The notes beneath the pieces were generated by a model. It saw only the letters and a list, made by a program, of their open reading frames with translations. It did not search any database and had not been told where the DNA came from. Below, piece after piece: positions 25,699 through 33,248 of a stretch of DNA of 35,739 bases (within the stretch, counting starts at the first letter, position 1; the number at the start of each line of letters is the position of its first letter). Both the position numbers and the translations under genes were made by a program. This DNA comes from Klenkia terrae (lineage in GTDB: Bacteria; Actinomycetota; Actinomycetes; Mycobacteriales; Geodermatophilaceae). Where the stretch lies: assembly GCF_900491935.1 (NCBI RefSeq), contig NZ_UEXK01000004.1:669277-705015 (forward strand), given 5' to 3'.

Positions 25699-26150
25699 CA
25701 GCCTTCGAAAGTCGCCATGGCCGCGTGGTCCCTGCGAGAGCGGCGGACGGCCGCCTCCACTCGCGGGCTGTCCACGCCGAGAACCTGGCTGATGGCGGCT
25801 ATCACCTCGGGCGAGGGATCCGCCCCGGGGCGGCCGTCTTCCAGCCGCAAATACGTCATGACCGACAACCCGGGCCCAGTCACCTCATTCGTGGCAAATC
25901 CGGCCGCCAAGCGCAGAGCCGCCAGAGGTGGGTCGTCGCGGTCAACGTCGAGGAGATACAAGGGGTCGACGCCCAGCGCGGTCGCAAGCCTCGGCACGAA
26001 GCGGGGTCGCGGACGCTCGAGTCCCGTCTCCCAGACCCGGATGCGCACCGGACTGGAGAGCTCCAGATTTTCAGCCAGTTCTTCTCGGCTCAGGCCGATG
26101 GCCTCACGGGCAGCCTGCAGGCGGTCGCCTCGAAGCAGCGGCCGCGCCAC
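25698..26150 (-). CDS. XRE-family regulator with two HTH domains
   Basis: A 150-residue DNA-binding protein from a GTG at 26150 with GGGGAG six bases upstream; longer frames upstream are not coding-like. HTH 1 at about 10-65 (RLQAAREAIGLSREELAENL, then VRIRVWETGLERPRPRF), followed by a second, more divergent HTH at about 78-135 (LRLAAGFATNEVTGPGL, then IAAISQVLGVDSPRVEA). It sits between the divergent xis/int operon and the Tad operon, both headed by the same tandem motif, so it is the leading candidate for an element-wide repressor or activator. Two HTH domains could fit two half-sites one helical turn apart; that link is inference. Confidence 0.82.
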   Translation of the reverse strand: MARPLLRGDRLQAAREAIGLSREELAENLELSSPVRIRVWETGLERPRPRFVPRLATALGVDPLYLLDVDRDDPPLAALRLAAGFATNEVTGPGLSVMTYLRLEDGRPGADPSPEVIAAISQVLGVDSPRVEAAVRRSRRDHAAMATFEG

Positions 26151-26373
26151 GGCAGCTCCCCCATCACCCGATCGGTGGACACCCGCCCCGTGGCGCCGAA
26201 CCCTAGTGCCGTGTGCCCGCCCCGATCGGGCAAGCGCCTCGTCACCGGCGCGGCGCGCCTGCGTGTCGGCACGCTGCGACACCAGTCGACGGAGGGGGCA
26301 ACGGGAGGGTGACGTCGGGCGGTGGCTGGAGGCCTGCGCCGGCATCCTCCCGACGTCCAACGCACCTCTCGTC
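26151..26373. other. divergent intergenic region, XRE versus xis/int
   Basis: Together with the motif copies that follow, this is the 302-base control region between the XRE gene and the 63-residue ORF. It is GC-rich with no convincing gene on either strand; a plus-strand GTG near 26309 reads through but its ribosome binding site is too close. No clear -10/-35 pair can be assigned by eye. Confidence 0.5.
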
Positions 26374-26392
26374 CACTGGAGACCCTCTGCAG
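26374..26392 (+). promoter_or_regulatory. degenerate tandem motif upstream of xis/int operon
   Basis: CACTGGAGACCCTCTGCAG: CTGGAG followed 11 bp later by CTGCAG, one mismatch. It lies 36 bases upstream of the strong motif pair, in the divergent control region. Confidence 0.35.
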
Positions 26393-26427
26393 GGCCACGA
26401 CCGACTGCGCATCTGCCTCCGCAGGGG

Positions 26428-26446
26428 AACTGGAGAAGAACTGGAG
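26428..26446 (+). promoter_or_regulatory. 11-bp tandem ACTGGAG operator candidate of the xis/int operon
   Basis: AACTGGAGAAGAACTGGAG, two perfect AACTGGAG copies 11 bp apart, ending 6 bases before the ATG at 26453. The second copy also supplies the GGAGG ribosome binding site, so a bound protein could block translation start as well as transcription. Confidence 0.6.
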
Positions 26447-26452
26447 GACGAC

Positions 26453-26644
26453 ATGCTCGACAAAGCCGGCACCCGCGACATGGCTGTGGAGAGCGCCTGC
26501 GTCGTCTTGCCGAGCCACCAAACCGAGGCCTCAAGACTGAAGGAATACCGGAACAGTCCGCGGAAGCCTTTGCGCCATGAGACCAACAGCCCAGCCACAG
26601 CCGCCGCGGTATCCGTGCCGGCCTCGGGGCACCCCGATCGGTGA
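26453..26644 (+). CDS. 63-residue ORF heading the xis/int operon
   Basis: ATG at 26453 with GGAGG five bases upstream, giving MLDKAGTRDMAVESACVVLP and a basic, then Ala/Ser-rich C-terminus. No known family, membrane segment or HTH. The strong start and the position directly downstream of the tandem motif support expression; the composition of the second half is only weakly protein-like. It precedes the excisionase by 54 bases. Confidence 0.5.
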   Translation: MLDKAGTRDMAVESACVVLPSHQTEASRLKEYRNSPRKPLRHETNSPATAAAVSVPASGHPDR

Positions 26645-26698
26645 CGTCGACCGCGGCATCCGTGGCCGTCCCATCCTCGGTCAGCAGGTCGGTTCCTG

Positions 26699-26920
26699 AT
26701 GCCTGCGACGACCTCGGAACGAGTCGCGTCGCTTGAACAGCACAATCAGCTGCTGACCGTCGCCCAGGCCGGGGACTACCTGGGAACAGGAGAGCGGTTC
26801 ATCCGCCGGCTGATCGCTCAACGGCGGATCACCTACGTCAAGCTCGGCAAGTACGTCCGGCTCCAGCGCTCGATCCTCGACGAGTTCATCGAGGCCGGAC
26901 GTGTCACGAGTGAGGAGTAG
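26699..26920 (+). CDS. xis: excisionase, MerR/BldC-like HTH
   Basis: A 73-residue winged-HTH protein of the excisionase/BldC type: LLTVAQAGDYLGTGERFIRR for the helix-turn-helix, followed by the wing ITYVKLGKYVRLQRSILDEF. Such proteins bind direct repeats near att sites and steer the integrase toward excision. The ATG at 26699 has a weak ribosome binding site. Unusually, it is separated from the integrase by 311 bases rather than overlapping it. Confidence 0.88.
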   Translation: MPATTSERVASLEQHNQLLTVAQAGDYLGTGERFIRRLIAQRRITYVKLGKYVRLQRSILDEFIEAGRVTSEE

Positions 26921-27231
26921 CTCGACTCGTGCCGCACACCGGCAGCGACCGTGGGGGCGCGCCTATGCCGGGCCGAAATTCTCGGCGGTCACCACGCCAC
27001 TTGGGCGCCTGTCCCTGCCCTCGTCAACCATGGCGTGGGGGTGGCGATTCTGCGGCCCCTCCACCGACCTCGCGCCCACCGCCCGCTATTGCCGCGGCGA
27101 GCACGTCGTCCTAAGTACGTCAAGCCCCCCGATGAGACTCGTGGAAGGCCATCAGTCGATCGGCGTCGCCGCCTCAACTCGGTCGGCAATCGCCCGACAG
27201 TCGCCTCAACCGAAGGCACGGGGAGGCTGAC
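26921..27231 (+). other. xis-int spacer, no certain gene
   Basis: A 311-base spacer. One plus-strand frame (GTG at 26951, 94 codons) ends in a TGA overlapping the integrase GTG as GTGA, but its start lacks a ribosome binding site and its sequence is Arg/Pro-rich and shadow-like, so I do not call it. The last 20 bases hold the GGGGAGG ribosome binding site of the integrase. Confidence 0.4.
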
Positions 27232-28365
27232 GTGAGCCGAAGGACCTGGGGCACGGTTCGTCGGCTCCGCTCGGGGCGCTATCAGGCCCGCTACACAGAT
27301 GACACGGGCAGGCAAGTCTCGGCGCCGTCCACGTTCGCGACCAAGGCCGACGGCTACAGATGGCTCGCCAAGACGCAGACCGAGCTGGACTCGGGCCGCT
27401 GGATCGACCCGAAGGCGGGCAAGGAGCCGCTCCAGGTCTATGCCGAGCACTGGGTGGAGACCCGCCTCGTCCGTGGCCGGCCACTGGCCCCTCGCACGGC
27501 CGAGCTCTACCGAGCACAGCTCAAGAACCACATCGTCCCGTCCCTGGGATCGACGCCCCTTCGCCAGCTGGAGGCCTCTTCTGTCCGGGCCTGGTACGGG
27601 AAGCTCAGCGGCCCCGCCGGACCGGGTCAGGTCACAGCGGCCAAGTGCTACCGACTGCTGCGCGCCATCTGCACTACGGCTGTCGACGACAATCTCATCG
27701 CTCGGAACCCGTGCTCCATCCGTGGAGCAGGGCAGGAACGCTCCAGTGAGCGACCGATGTTCACGCTCGCTCAAGTCCAGGCGCTCGTCGATGCCGTCGA
27801 GGATCGCTGGCGAGCGCTGATCCTCCTGGCTGCCTGGACGGGACTGCGCATCGGTGAGCTGTCGGCGCTCCGTCGGGAGCACCTCGATCTCAAGGCAGGC
27901 ACCGTGAGCGTGAAGAGCGCGGTCATCGACGTGATCGGGCAGGAACGTTCCTACGGCCCGCCGAAGTCGGCCGCAGGTCGCCGAGCCGTGGCGATCCCGC
28001 CGCACATCATCGGCGACCTGGAACACCACCTCGCGACGTACGCCCAGCCCGGTGCGCACGGACTGGTCTTCGTGGGGCCGAAGGGCGGGCCTATACGACG
28101 CAACAACTTCGCCTCGCGGGTGTGGGCTCCAGCAGCAGAGGCGGCCGGACTGCCGGCTGGCTCCCATCTACATGACCTGCGCGGCTGGGGCGCCACCGTC
28201 GCCGCCCGGCACGGCGCCACCACCAGGGAATTGATGCACCGACTCGGGCACGCCTCCCCCGCCGCGGCGCTGCGCTACCAGCGCGCCGAGCAAGAACGAG
28301 ATGCCGCGCTCGCCGCCGCCATGAGCGCGGCGCTGAGGCACTCCGACGGCACGACTTCTGCCTGA
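27232..28365 (+). CDS. int: tyrosine site-specific integrase
   Basis: A 377-residue phage-type integrase that inserts and excises the element. N-terminal arm-binding part (RYQARYTDDTGRQVSAPSTF), core-binding domain at about 65-160, and catalytic domain with R206 (TGLRIGEL), H314/R317 (HLHDLRGWG), H340 (RLGHASP) and the nucleophile Y349 (ALRYQRA). The usual second His of HDLRH is replaced by Gly, which is not one of the essential residues. The GTG at 27232 has GGGGAGG five to six bases upstream. The adjacent tRNA 3'-like segment (28424-28451) suggests a tRNA attachment site. Confidence 0.94.
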   Translation: MSRRTWGTVRRLRSGRYQARYTDDTGRQVSAPSTFATKADGYRWLAKTQTELDSGRWIDPKAGKEPLQVYAEHWVETRLVRGRPLAPRTAELYRAQLKNHIVPSLGSTPLRQLEASSVRAWYGKLSGPAGPGQVTAAKCYRLLRAICTTAVDDNLIARNPCSIRGAGQERSSERPMFTLAQVQALVDAVEDRWRALILLAAWTGLRIGELSALRREHLDLKAGTVSVKSAVIDVIGQERSYGPPKSAAGRRAVAIPPHIIGDLEHHLATYAQPGAHGLVFVGPKGGPIRRNNFASRVWAPAAEAAGLPAGSHLHDLRGWGATVAARHGATTRELMHRLGHASPAAALRYQRAEQERDAALAAAMSAALRHSDGTTSA

Positions 28366-28371
28366 TCCGGC

Positions 28372-28407
28372 TTGAGCTCCGGAGATCGAGCCACTCCACG
28401 AGCTCAA
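28372..28407. repeat. inverted repeat between int and tRNA-like att segment
   Basis: TTGAGCTC at 28372-28379 and GAGCTCAA at 28400-28407 form a perfect 8-bp inverted repeat with a 20-base spacer, starting 7 bases after the integrase stop. It could be a weak terminator or part of the integrase core/arm binding sites; I cannot decide. Confidence 0.4.
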
Positions 28408-28423
28408 CCTTGTCGCTGGTGAT

Positions 28424-28451
28424 GCGGGTTCGAGCCCCGTCACTCACCCCA
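28424..28451 (+). other. tRNA 3'-end-like segment, probable attachment site
   Basis: GCGGG-TTCGAGC-CCCGT (28424-28440) folds as a T-arm and is followed by a 7-base acceptor strand CACTCAC, a discriminator C and CCA (28449-28451). The sequence before it (28375-28423) does not fold into anticodon or D arms and no matching GTGAGTG acceptor strand is present, so only the 3' end of a tRNA is here, as expected at one end of an element integrated in a tRNA gene. The isotype is uncertain; similarity to the tRNA-Gly fragment at 33.25 kb is notable. Confidence 0.55.
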
Positions 28452-28458
28452 CCGGCGA

Positions 28459-28490
28459 GGCCCCTGGTCAGGCGACTAACCAGGGCCTTT
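28459..28490 (+). terminator. hairpin after tRNA-like segment
   Basis: GGCCCCTGGT at 28459-28468 pairs with AACCAGGGCC at 28478-28487 (nine pairs, one bulged C), followed by TTT. It resembles a tRNA gene terminator and supports the idea that the original chromosomal 3' flank begins here. Confidence 0.5.
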
Positions 28491-28632
28491 ACCCTTCCTC
28501 GTTGCATGCTGGGAGGCAAGATCACCCCGGTCAACCCCTAGCTGGGGGCACCCTTTTTGGGAGGCCAATCCCACGACCGCCGTCGGCCGGCCGGGTCGGT
28601 GCACGCCAGGGATGACTGACTGAACATGTTGC

Positions 28633-28669
28633 TGACCCAGGAGCGGCGCAGCTCGTCGGCCCTGGGTCA
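28633..28669 (-). terminator. hairpin downstream of ACT-domain gene
   Basis: TGACCCAGG at 28633-28641 and CCTGGGTCA at 28661-28669 form a perfect 9-bp inverted repeat directly after the stop of the minus-strand ACT gene. There is no T-run. Confidence 0.5.
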
Positions 28670-28674
28670 CGTCC

Positions 28675-28953
28675 TCACGCGGTGGCGGCGAGTTGGCCAG
28701 GCGAAGTGACGTCGACGGTCAGGACGCTGGGCAGACGGTCCAAGCGGAGGGTCACGAGTTCCATTTCATGCGACGAGGCAGTCAGATGCACGGTGACCGT
28801 CCACCGACCACCGTTGGCCTCTTCGGCTTCCAGGCGAGTGAAGGCGTGGTTGCGTCCGGTCAACATGGTGAGGACGCGCTGCAGTCCCAGCGCGTCGGCC
28901 ACGACGACGCGCACTCTGGCTGCGCTGGGAACGAGATCTTGGTGGATGGCCAT
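28675..28953 (-). CDS. small ACT-domain protein
   Basis: A 92-residue protein with one ACT-like fold: VRVVVADALGLQRVLTMLTGRN, then WTVTVHLTASSHEMELVTLR, then LDRLPSVLTVDV. The order and the final Leu-x-x-Leu-x-x-Val-x-x-Val strand resemble the regulatory subunit of acetolactate synthase (IlvN/IlvM), but no ilv genes are nearby and the usual NRPG ligand loop is absent. GGAGG lies five bases before the ATG at 28953. Possibly an orphan amino-acid sensor. Confidence 0.75.
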   Translation of the reverse strand: MAIHQDLVPSAARVRVVVADALGLQRVLTMLTGRNHAFTRLEAEEANGGRWTVTVHLTASSHEMELVTLRLDRLPSVLTVDVTSPGQLAATA

Positions 28954-29198
28954 GGATGCCTCCGGGCCGTTGGGGCCCTGGTCAGCGGGAGAGCGACCTC
29001 GACTGACGTGCTCTCGGACCCACCGGCGCGAGAGTCAGTCGCCGGCGAGCCCGCACAGAATCGCGAAGCCAGCCACGTCAGCAAGCTACACGGCGCTTCT
29101 GTGGTGGCCGGCGAACCCCGCCCGACCAGCCGGAGTCCGCTCCGAACGCCGCATCGGGGATAGAACCACCGGGTTCCCCGCATCTACGCCTCACCGTC

Positions 29199-29834
29199 TC
29201 ATCGGCGGATGAGCCCTCGAGCGGTGGCGGCGGCCACGGCAGCGGTCCGTGAATCGACGCCAAGCTTGGCGTAGATGTGCACGAGGTGGGACTTCACGGT
29301 CGCCTGGCTGAGGAACAGTCGCCCGCTGATCTGCTGATTCGACAGTCCTTCGGCCACCAGCTGCAGAACCTCGACCTCACGGAAACTGAGCGTCTCGGCG
29401 GGCGTTCGTACGCGGTCCATCAGCCGCTGTGCGATCTCCGGAGCGAGCGCGGATTTGCCCGCGGCTGCCGTCCGTACTGCGGCGGCGAGCTCGTCGGGCG
29501 GGGTGTCCTTCAGCAGGTAGCCGGTGGCGCCGGCCTCGATCGCGGCGAGGATGTCCACGTCGGTGTCGTAGGTGGTTAGCACAAGCACCCGTGGCGCGCC
29601 GGAGCGAGCGGTGATGAGCGCGGTGGCCTGCGAGCCGCCCATGCCGCTGCCGAACTGCAGGTCCATGAGCACCACGTCGACTTCCAGCTCGGCGGCGAGC
29701 TCGACGGCCCGCTCGGCGGTGGGCGCCTCGGCCACGACGTCGAAGTCCGGCTCGCCCTCCAGGACCGCACGCAGGCCGGCGCGGACGACGGGGTGGTCGT
29801 CGGCGAGCAGCAGCCGGACGGGTCCGGACGTCAA
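29199..29834 (-). CDS. NarL/FixJ-family response regulator
   Basis: A 211-residue regulator. Receiver domain at about 6-122 with the acidic pair DD (residues 12-13), the phosphoacceptor Asp58 (VVLMDLQFG), a Thr switch (VLTTYDT) and a Lys (LLKDTPP). LuxR-type HTH at about 145-211 (LSFREVEVLQLVAEGLSNQQ, then ATVKSHLVHIYAKLGVDSR). The TTG at 29834 overlaps the kinase stop as TTGA and has GGAGG seven bases upstream. It forms a pair with the kinase and probably controls the divergent ABC transporter. Confidence 0.93.
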   Translation of the reverse strand: MTSGPVRLLLADDHPVVRAGLRAVLEGEPDFDVVAEAPTAERAVELAAELEVDVVLMDLQFGSGMGGSQATALITARSGAPRVLVLTTYDTDVDILAAIEAGATGYLLKDTPPDELAAAVRTAAAGKSALAPEIAQRLMDRVRTPAETLSFREVEVLQLVAEGLSNQQISGRLFLSQATVKSHLVHIYAKLGVDSRTAAVAAATARGLIRR

Positions 29835-31048
29835 GCCGACACCTCCTCGACGGTGCCTGCGGGGACCGGGAGGGTGGCCGCCACCGCCGTGCCCTTGCCG
29901 GGCGCGGACTCCACGACCAGCGCGCCCTGCAGGGCGCGCGCGCGAGCGCGCATCGCCGCCAGGCCGAACCCAGTCCCGTCCGGACCCTGGCCGGGCGGTG
30001 CGACCAGCTCGGGGTCGAACCCGGTGCCGTCGTCGACGATGTCGAGGGCGACGTCGGTGCCCATGTAGCTCAGCGTCAGCTCGACGCGTGACGGCTGCCC
30101 GTGCTGGACGGCGTTGGCGAGCGCCGCCTGTGCGATGCGCAGCAGCGCGGTCTCCTGGGCAGCCGGCAGCTCGATCGGCACACCGGAGATGGAGGCGTGC
30201 ACGGCCAGCCCAAAGGCATCGGCGGTGGTCGCGCACAGCTGCTTGAGCGCGGCGGGCAGTGAGCCCGCCACCTCCAGGCCCGGCGGAGTCCAGTCCCGGA
30301 CGAAGCGCCGCGCCTCGGCAAGGTTGTCGACGGCGGCCTGGCGGGCCTGCCGCACGTGACCGAGGGCGCTGTCCGACCGGCCGGGAAGGGCGCGCTCCGC
30401 GGCGCGGAGCAGCAGCTGGATGCTGGACAGGCCCTGGGCGAGGGTGTCGTGGATCTCCCGGGCGAGCCGCTCGCGTTCGGCCAGCACCCCACCCGTGTGC
30501 TCGGCGGCGGCCAGGTCGGCGCGGGCGGCGGTGAGCTCGTCGATCAGCCGCCGGCGCGCTTCGCTCTCCCGGTACAGCGCCTGGTAGCCGAGCACGGTGG
30601 CCACCGCGACGGCCGCGCCCAGGACCGGGCCGAGGACCATCGGCGCGGTGAGGCCGTCCTGGTGCCAGGCGAACCCGGCGATCGCCGCGACAGTCGTGGT
30701 CGCGACGGCGGTGAGCCCCCAGCGCATGGGCAGCAGGTGGAGCTGGACGAAGAACAGCGGGAAAGCCAGCCAGATGCCGTCCGGCGTCCAGTACAGGAGC
30801 ACCAGCCAGCCGAGGCCCAGGATCGTCAGCCAGATTGCCGCCGCGGCGGTGGAGCGCTGCACCGACGGCAGAGCAGGGCCGACGGCGTAGATCAGGCCCA
30901 CGGCGACCGCCGCGGCGAGGACCGCACCGGCATGCGGGGCGTCCTCGGCGACGGCGCGTGCGACGGCCAATCCCAGCAGCGCGAGCACCAGCAGGTGCAG
31001 ACAACCGCGCAGCACCGGCTGTACCGGAACGGGAGCAGTCGGGGTCAT
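29831..31048 (-). CDS. sensor histidine kinase (HisKA_3)
   Basis: A 405-residue kinase with five or six membrane helices in the first 160 residues and no extracytoplasmic domain. A dimerisation segment follows with the phosphoacceptor His200 in RLAREIHDTLAQGLSSIQLL, and a HATPase_c domain with N box (ALANAVQHGQPS), G1 box (DDGTGFDPE) and GFGLAAMRARA. The architecture is that of DesK/LiaS-like kinases that sense membrane or envelope state. CTGGAGG lies upstream of the ATG at 31048 as ribosome binding site. Confidence 0.93.
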   Translation of the reverse strand: MTPTAPVPVQPVLRGCLHLLVLALLGLAVARAVAEDAPHAGAVLAAAVAVGLIYAVGPALPSVQRSTAAAAIWLTILGLGWLVLLYWTPDGIWLAFPLFFVQLHLLPMRWGLTAVATTTVAAIAGFAWHQDGLTAPMVLGPVLGAAVAVATVLGYQALYRESEARRRLIDELTAARADLAAAEHTGGVLAERERLAREIHDTLAQGLSSIQLLLRAAERALPGRSDSALGHVRQARQAAVDNLAEARRFVRDWTPPGLEVAGSLPAALKQLCATTADAFGLAVHASISGVPIELPAAQETALLRIAQAALANAVQHGQPSRVELTLSYMGTDVALDIVDDGTGFDPELVAPPGQGPDGTGFGLAAMRARARALQGALVVESAPGKGTAVAATLPVPAGTVEEVSA

Positions 31049-31229
31049 GGCACCTCCAGGCTAGGCAGCTGCGCGAGCACCGCATCCATCGAAAGGTTGA
31101 GGCGGCCGTGCACCTCCTGGCCTGGCCGGAGCAGTCTCCCGCACGATGCCTGGAATGCCCTCTCCTGGCGAGGCTGGATCCAGTCGCCGGGCACGTCGCC
31201 TGGCACGTGCAGCGAGGAGAGCCTGAACC

Positions 31230-32312
31230 GTGTTCGTCGCCTGGAGAGACCTCCGGTTCGCCAAGGGACGCTTCGTCCTCATGGGCGCCGTGGTCGTGCT
31301 CATCACGGTGCTGGTCGGGCTGGTGTCCGGCCTGACCGCCGGCCTGGCCCGGGCCAACACCTCCGCCATCACCGACCTGCCCGCCGACTCCCTCGCGTTC
31401 GCCGCGCCCGCCGACGGAGAGGGCTTCTCCTTCACCGTCTCCAGCGTCGACGCCGACACGTGGACGGCATGGGAGCGGGTGCCCGGAGTCACGAGCGCCG
31501 AGCCGCTGGGCATCCTCACCACCCGCGCGCAGACCGACGGGCGGACGGCCAGCGTGTCCGCGTTCGGGGTGCAGGCGGGCTCCGGCCTGGCCCCGTCCGC
31601 CGGGCAAGTCCGGGACGGCGCGGTCGTGCTGTCCACCGCCGCCGCGGACGAGCTCGAGGCCCGAATTGGGGACACCGTCACGGTGGCCGGGCAGGAACTG
31701 CGGGTGGCCGACATCGCCGGGGACGCCTCCTACAGCCACACCCCCGTCATGTGGACCAGCCTGGACGACTTCCAGGCGCTCACCGGCAGCACCGGCGACG
31801 ACGATCCCAGCGCCACCGTCATCGCGCTGACCACCACCTCCGACGCCGACCTGGCCGCCGCCGACGCCGAGCTGGGCACCACGACGGTCAGCCGCGACGA
31901 CGCCCTGTCCGCGATCGGGTCGTTCACCTCAGAGAACGGCTCCCTGCAGCTGATGCGCGGATTCTTGTTCGCGATCTCCGCACTGGTGATCGGTGCGTTC
32001 TTCACCGTCTGGACCATCCAGCGCAGCGGCGACATCGCCGTCCTCAAGGCACTGGGCGCGTCCACGGGCTACCTGCTGCGCGACGCGCTCGGCCAGGCCG
32101 TGGTGCTGCTCGTGCTCGGCACCGTCGCCGGCACCGCGATCGCGGTCGCCGCCGGCGCCGCCCTCGGCCACGCCGTGCCGTTCGTCCTCGACCTCGCCAC
32201 CGTCGCCGTCCCGGCGCTGGTCATGATCGCGCTCGGCGTCGCCGGCGCAGCCCTGTCCATCCGCCGGATCACCTCCGTCGACCCGCTGACCGCCCTGGGA
32301 AGTGCCCGATGA
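31230..32312 (+). CDS. FtsX/MacB-type ABC transporter permease
   Basis: A 360-residue permease: one N-terminal membrane helix (about 17-40), a soluble extracytoplasmic domain of about 200 residues (VSAFGVQAGSGLAPSAGQV, then AAADELEARIGDTVTVAGQE) and three C-terminal helices (about 247-268, 290-318, 325-350). It ends in the conserved RRITSVDPLTALGSAR tail of this family. The GTG at 31230 has AGGAG 10 bases upstream. With the ATPase it forms a half-transporter for lipid, lipoprotein or antimicrobial-peptide resistance; the substrate is unknown. Divergent from the kinase/regulator pair. Confidence 0.9.
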   Translation: MFVAWRDLRFAKGRFVLMGAVVVLITVLVGLVSGLTAGLARANTSAITDLPADSLAFAAPADGEGFSFTVSSVDADTWTAWERVPGVTSAEPLGILTTRAQTDGRTASVSAFGVQAGSGLAPSAGQVRDGAVVLSTAAADELEARIGDTVTVAGQELRVADIAGDASYSHTPVMWTSLDDFQALTGSTGDDDPSATVIALTTTSDADLAAADAELGTTTVSRDDALSAIGSFTSENGSLQLMRGFLFAISALVIGAFFTVWTIQRSGDIAVLKALGASTGYLLRDALGQAVVLLVLGTVAGTAIAVAAGAALGHAVPFVLDLATVAVPALVMIALGVAGAALSIRRITSVDPLTALGSAR

Positions 32313-32998
32313 GCCTGCACCTGACCGATGTCACCCTCACCTACCCCGACGGCGGTGCTCGCCTGACCGCCCTGGACGACGTCGACCTGGACGTGCCGGC
32401 CGGCACCATCACCGCCCTCGTCGGCCCGTCCGGCTCCGGCAAGTCCAGCCTGCTGGCCGTCGCGGCCACACTCATCAGCCCGGACACCGGGCACGTGGTC
32501 ATCGCCGGCACCGACACCACGGGGCTGAGCCGCAGCCGGCTGACCGAGCTGCGCCGCACCCGGATTGGCATGGTCTTCCAGCAGCCCAACCTGCTGCCGT
32601 CACTGACCGCCGCCGAGCAACTCCAGGTGATGGCCCACCTCGACGGCCGCGCCCCGAGGGCCGCACGAGGCCACGCCATGGAACTCCTCGAGGCCGTCGG
32701 GCTCACCGGGCAGGCCGACCGCCGGCCGCACCAGCTCTCCGGCGGCCAGCGGCAGCGCATCAACATCGCCCGCTCGCTGATGAACGAGCCGGCCGTGCTG
32801 CTGGTCGACGAGCCCACCAGCGCCCTGGACCAAGAACGAGGCGCCGCGATCCTGGACCTCATCACCACCCTCACCCACCGGCAAGGAACCGCCACCGTCC
32901 TGGTCACCCACGACCGCACCCACCTGACCGCCGTCGACCAGATCGTCGAGATCCACGACGGACACCTGCGCAGCCCCGTTACGGCCGGACACCGCTGA
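32309..32998 (+). CDS. MacB/LolD-type ABC transporter ATPase
   Basis: A 229-residue nucleotide-binding protein. Walker A GPSGSGKSS at 39-47, Q-loop MVFQQPNLLPSLTAAEQ, signature LSGGQRQR, Walker B AVLLVDEPTSALD, and H-loop VLVTHD. The ATG at 32309 overlaps the permease stop as ATGA, so the two are co-translated. All motifs intact; length is typical of the LolD/MacB type. Confidence 0.95.
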   Translation: MSLHLTDVTLTYPDGGARLTALDDVDLDVPAGTITALVGPSGSGKSSLLAVAATLISPDTGHVVIAGTDTTGLSRSRLTELRRTRIGMVFQQPNLLPSLTAAEQLQVMAHLDGRAPRAARGHAMELLEAVGLTGQADRRPHQLSGGQRQRINIARSLMNEPAVLLVDEPTSALDQERGAAILDLITTLTHRQGTATVLVTHDRTHLTAVDQIVEIHDGHLRSPVTAGHR

Positions 32999-33248
32999 GG
33001 GCCATCACCCCTCCGCGGCGGCCAGCAGCGACCAGGCGATGCCCCGGGATTGGGGGGCAGTTGGGGGTGTCCCAGGCGGGGGAAGACATCCGGACCCCCT
33101 CCGCCTCGGCCGGCGTCATCGGAGTGGCGCACACCGTGGTCCGGCGACGATGTGCAGGAGTTCGTTCATCGGATCGCACCTAAGGCACGCGGAAAGCACG
33201 ACGGCCACCTCGTGAGGCTGTCACCAGCGGATTCACGGGTGGAGTCAC

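Larger units (their letters stand above)
1..28451. mobile_element. integrative (probably conjugative) element, left end outside window
   Basis: This span holds, in order, a type IV-like transfer operon, a Tad-type pilus operon, an XRE regulator, an excisionase and a tyrosine integrase. It ends at a tRNA 3'-end-like segment just after the integrase, the usual design of actinobacterial elements that insert into tRNA genes. The left boundary is not visible, so the total size is unknown. No relaxase, replication initiator or oriT was recognised in the window. Whether the transfer and Tad operons belong to the same element as the integrase is inferred from continuity and from the shared 11-bp tandem motif at 13.6, 25.7 and 26.4 kb. 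Confidence 0.65.

Noticed and set aside
26951-27235. 94-codon plus-strand ORF before the integrase
   Set aside because: No ribosome binding site at its start and shadow-like composition; only the GTGA overlap speaks for it.
28375-28451. Intact tRNA gene after the integrase
   Set aside because: No 5' acceptor strand (GTGAGTG expected) and no anticodon or D arm can be folded; only the 3' end is tRNA-like.
14651-31739. Very long open frames on the opposite strand or in other frames (for example 29199-31739 minus, 30356-32998 plus, 3574-5826 plus)
   Set aside because: They overlap clear genes, are Arg/Ala/Gly/Pro-rich and lack motifs; they are GC-driven shadows.
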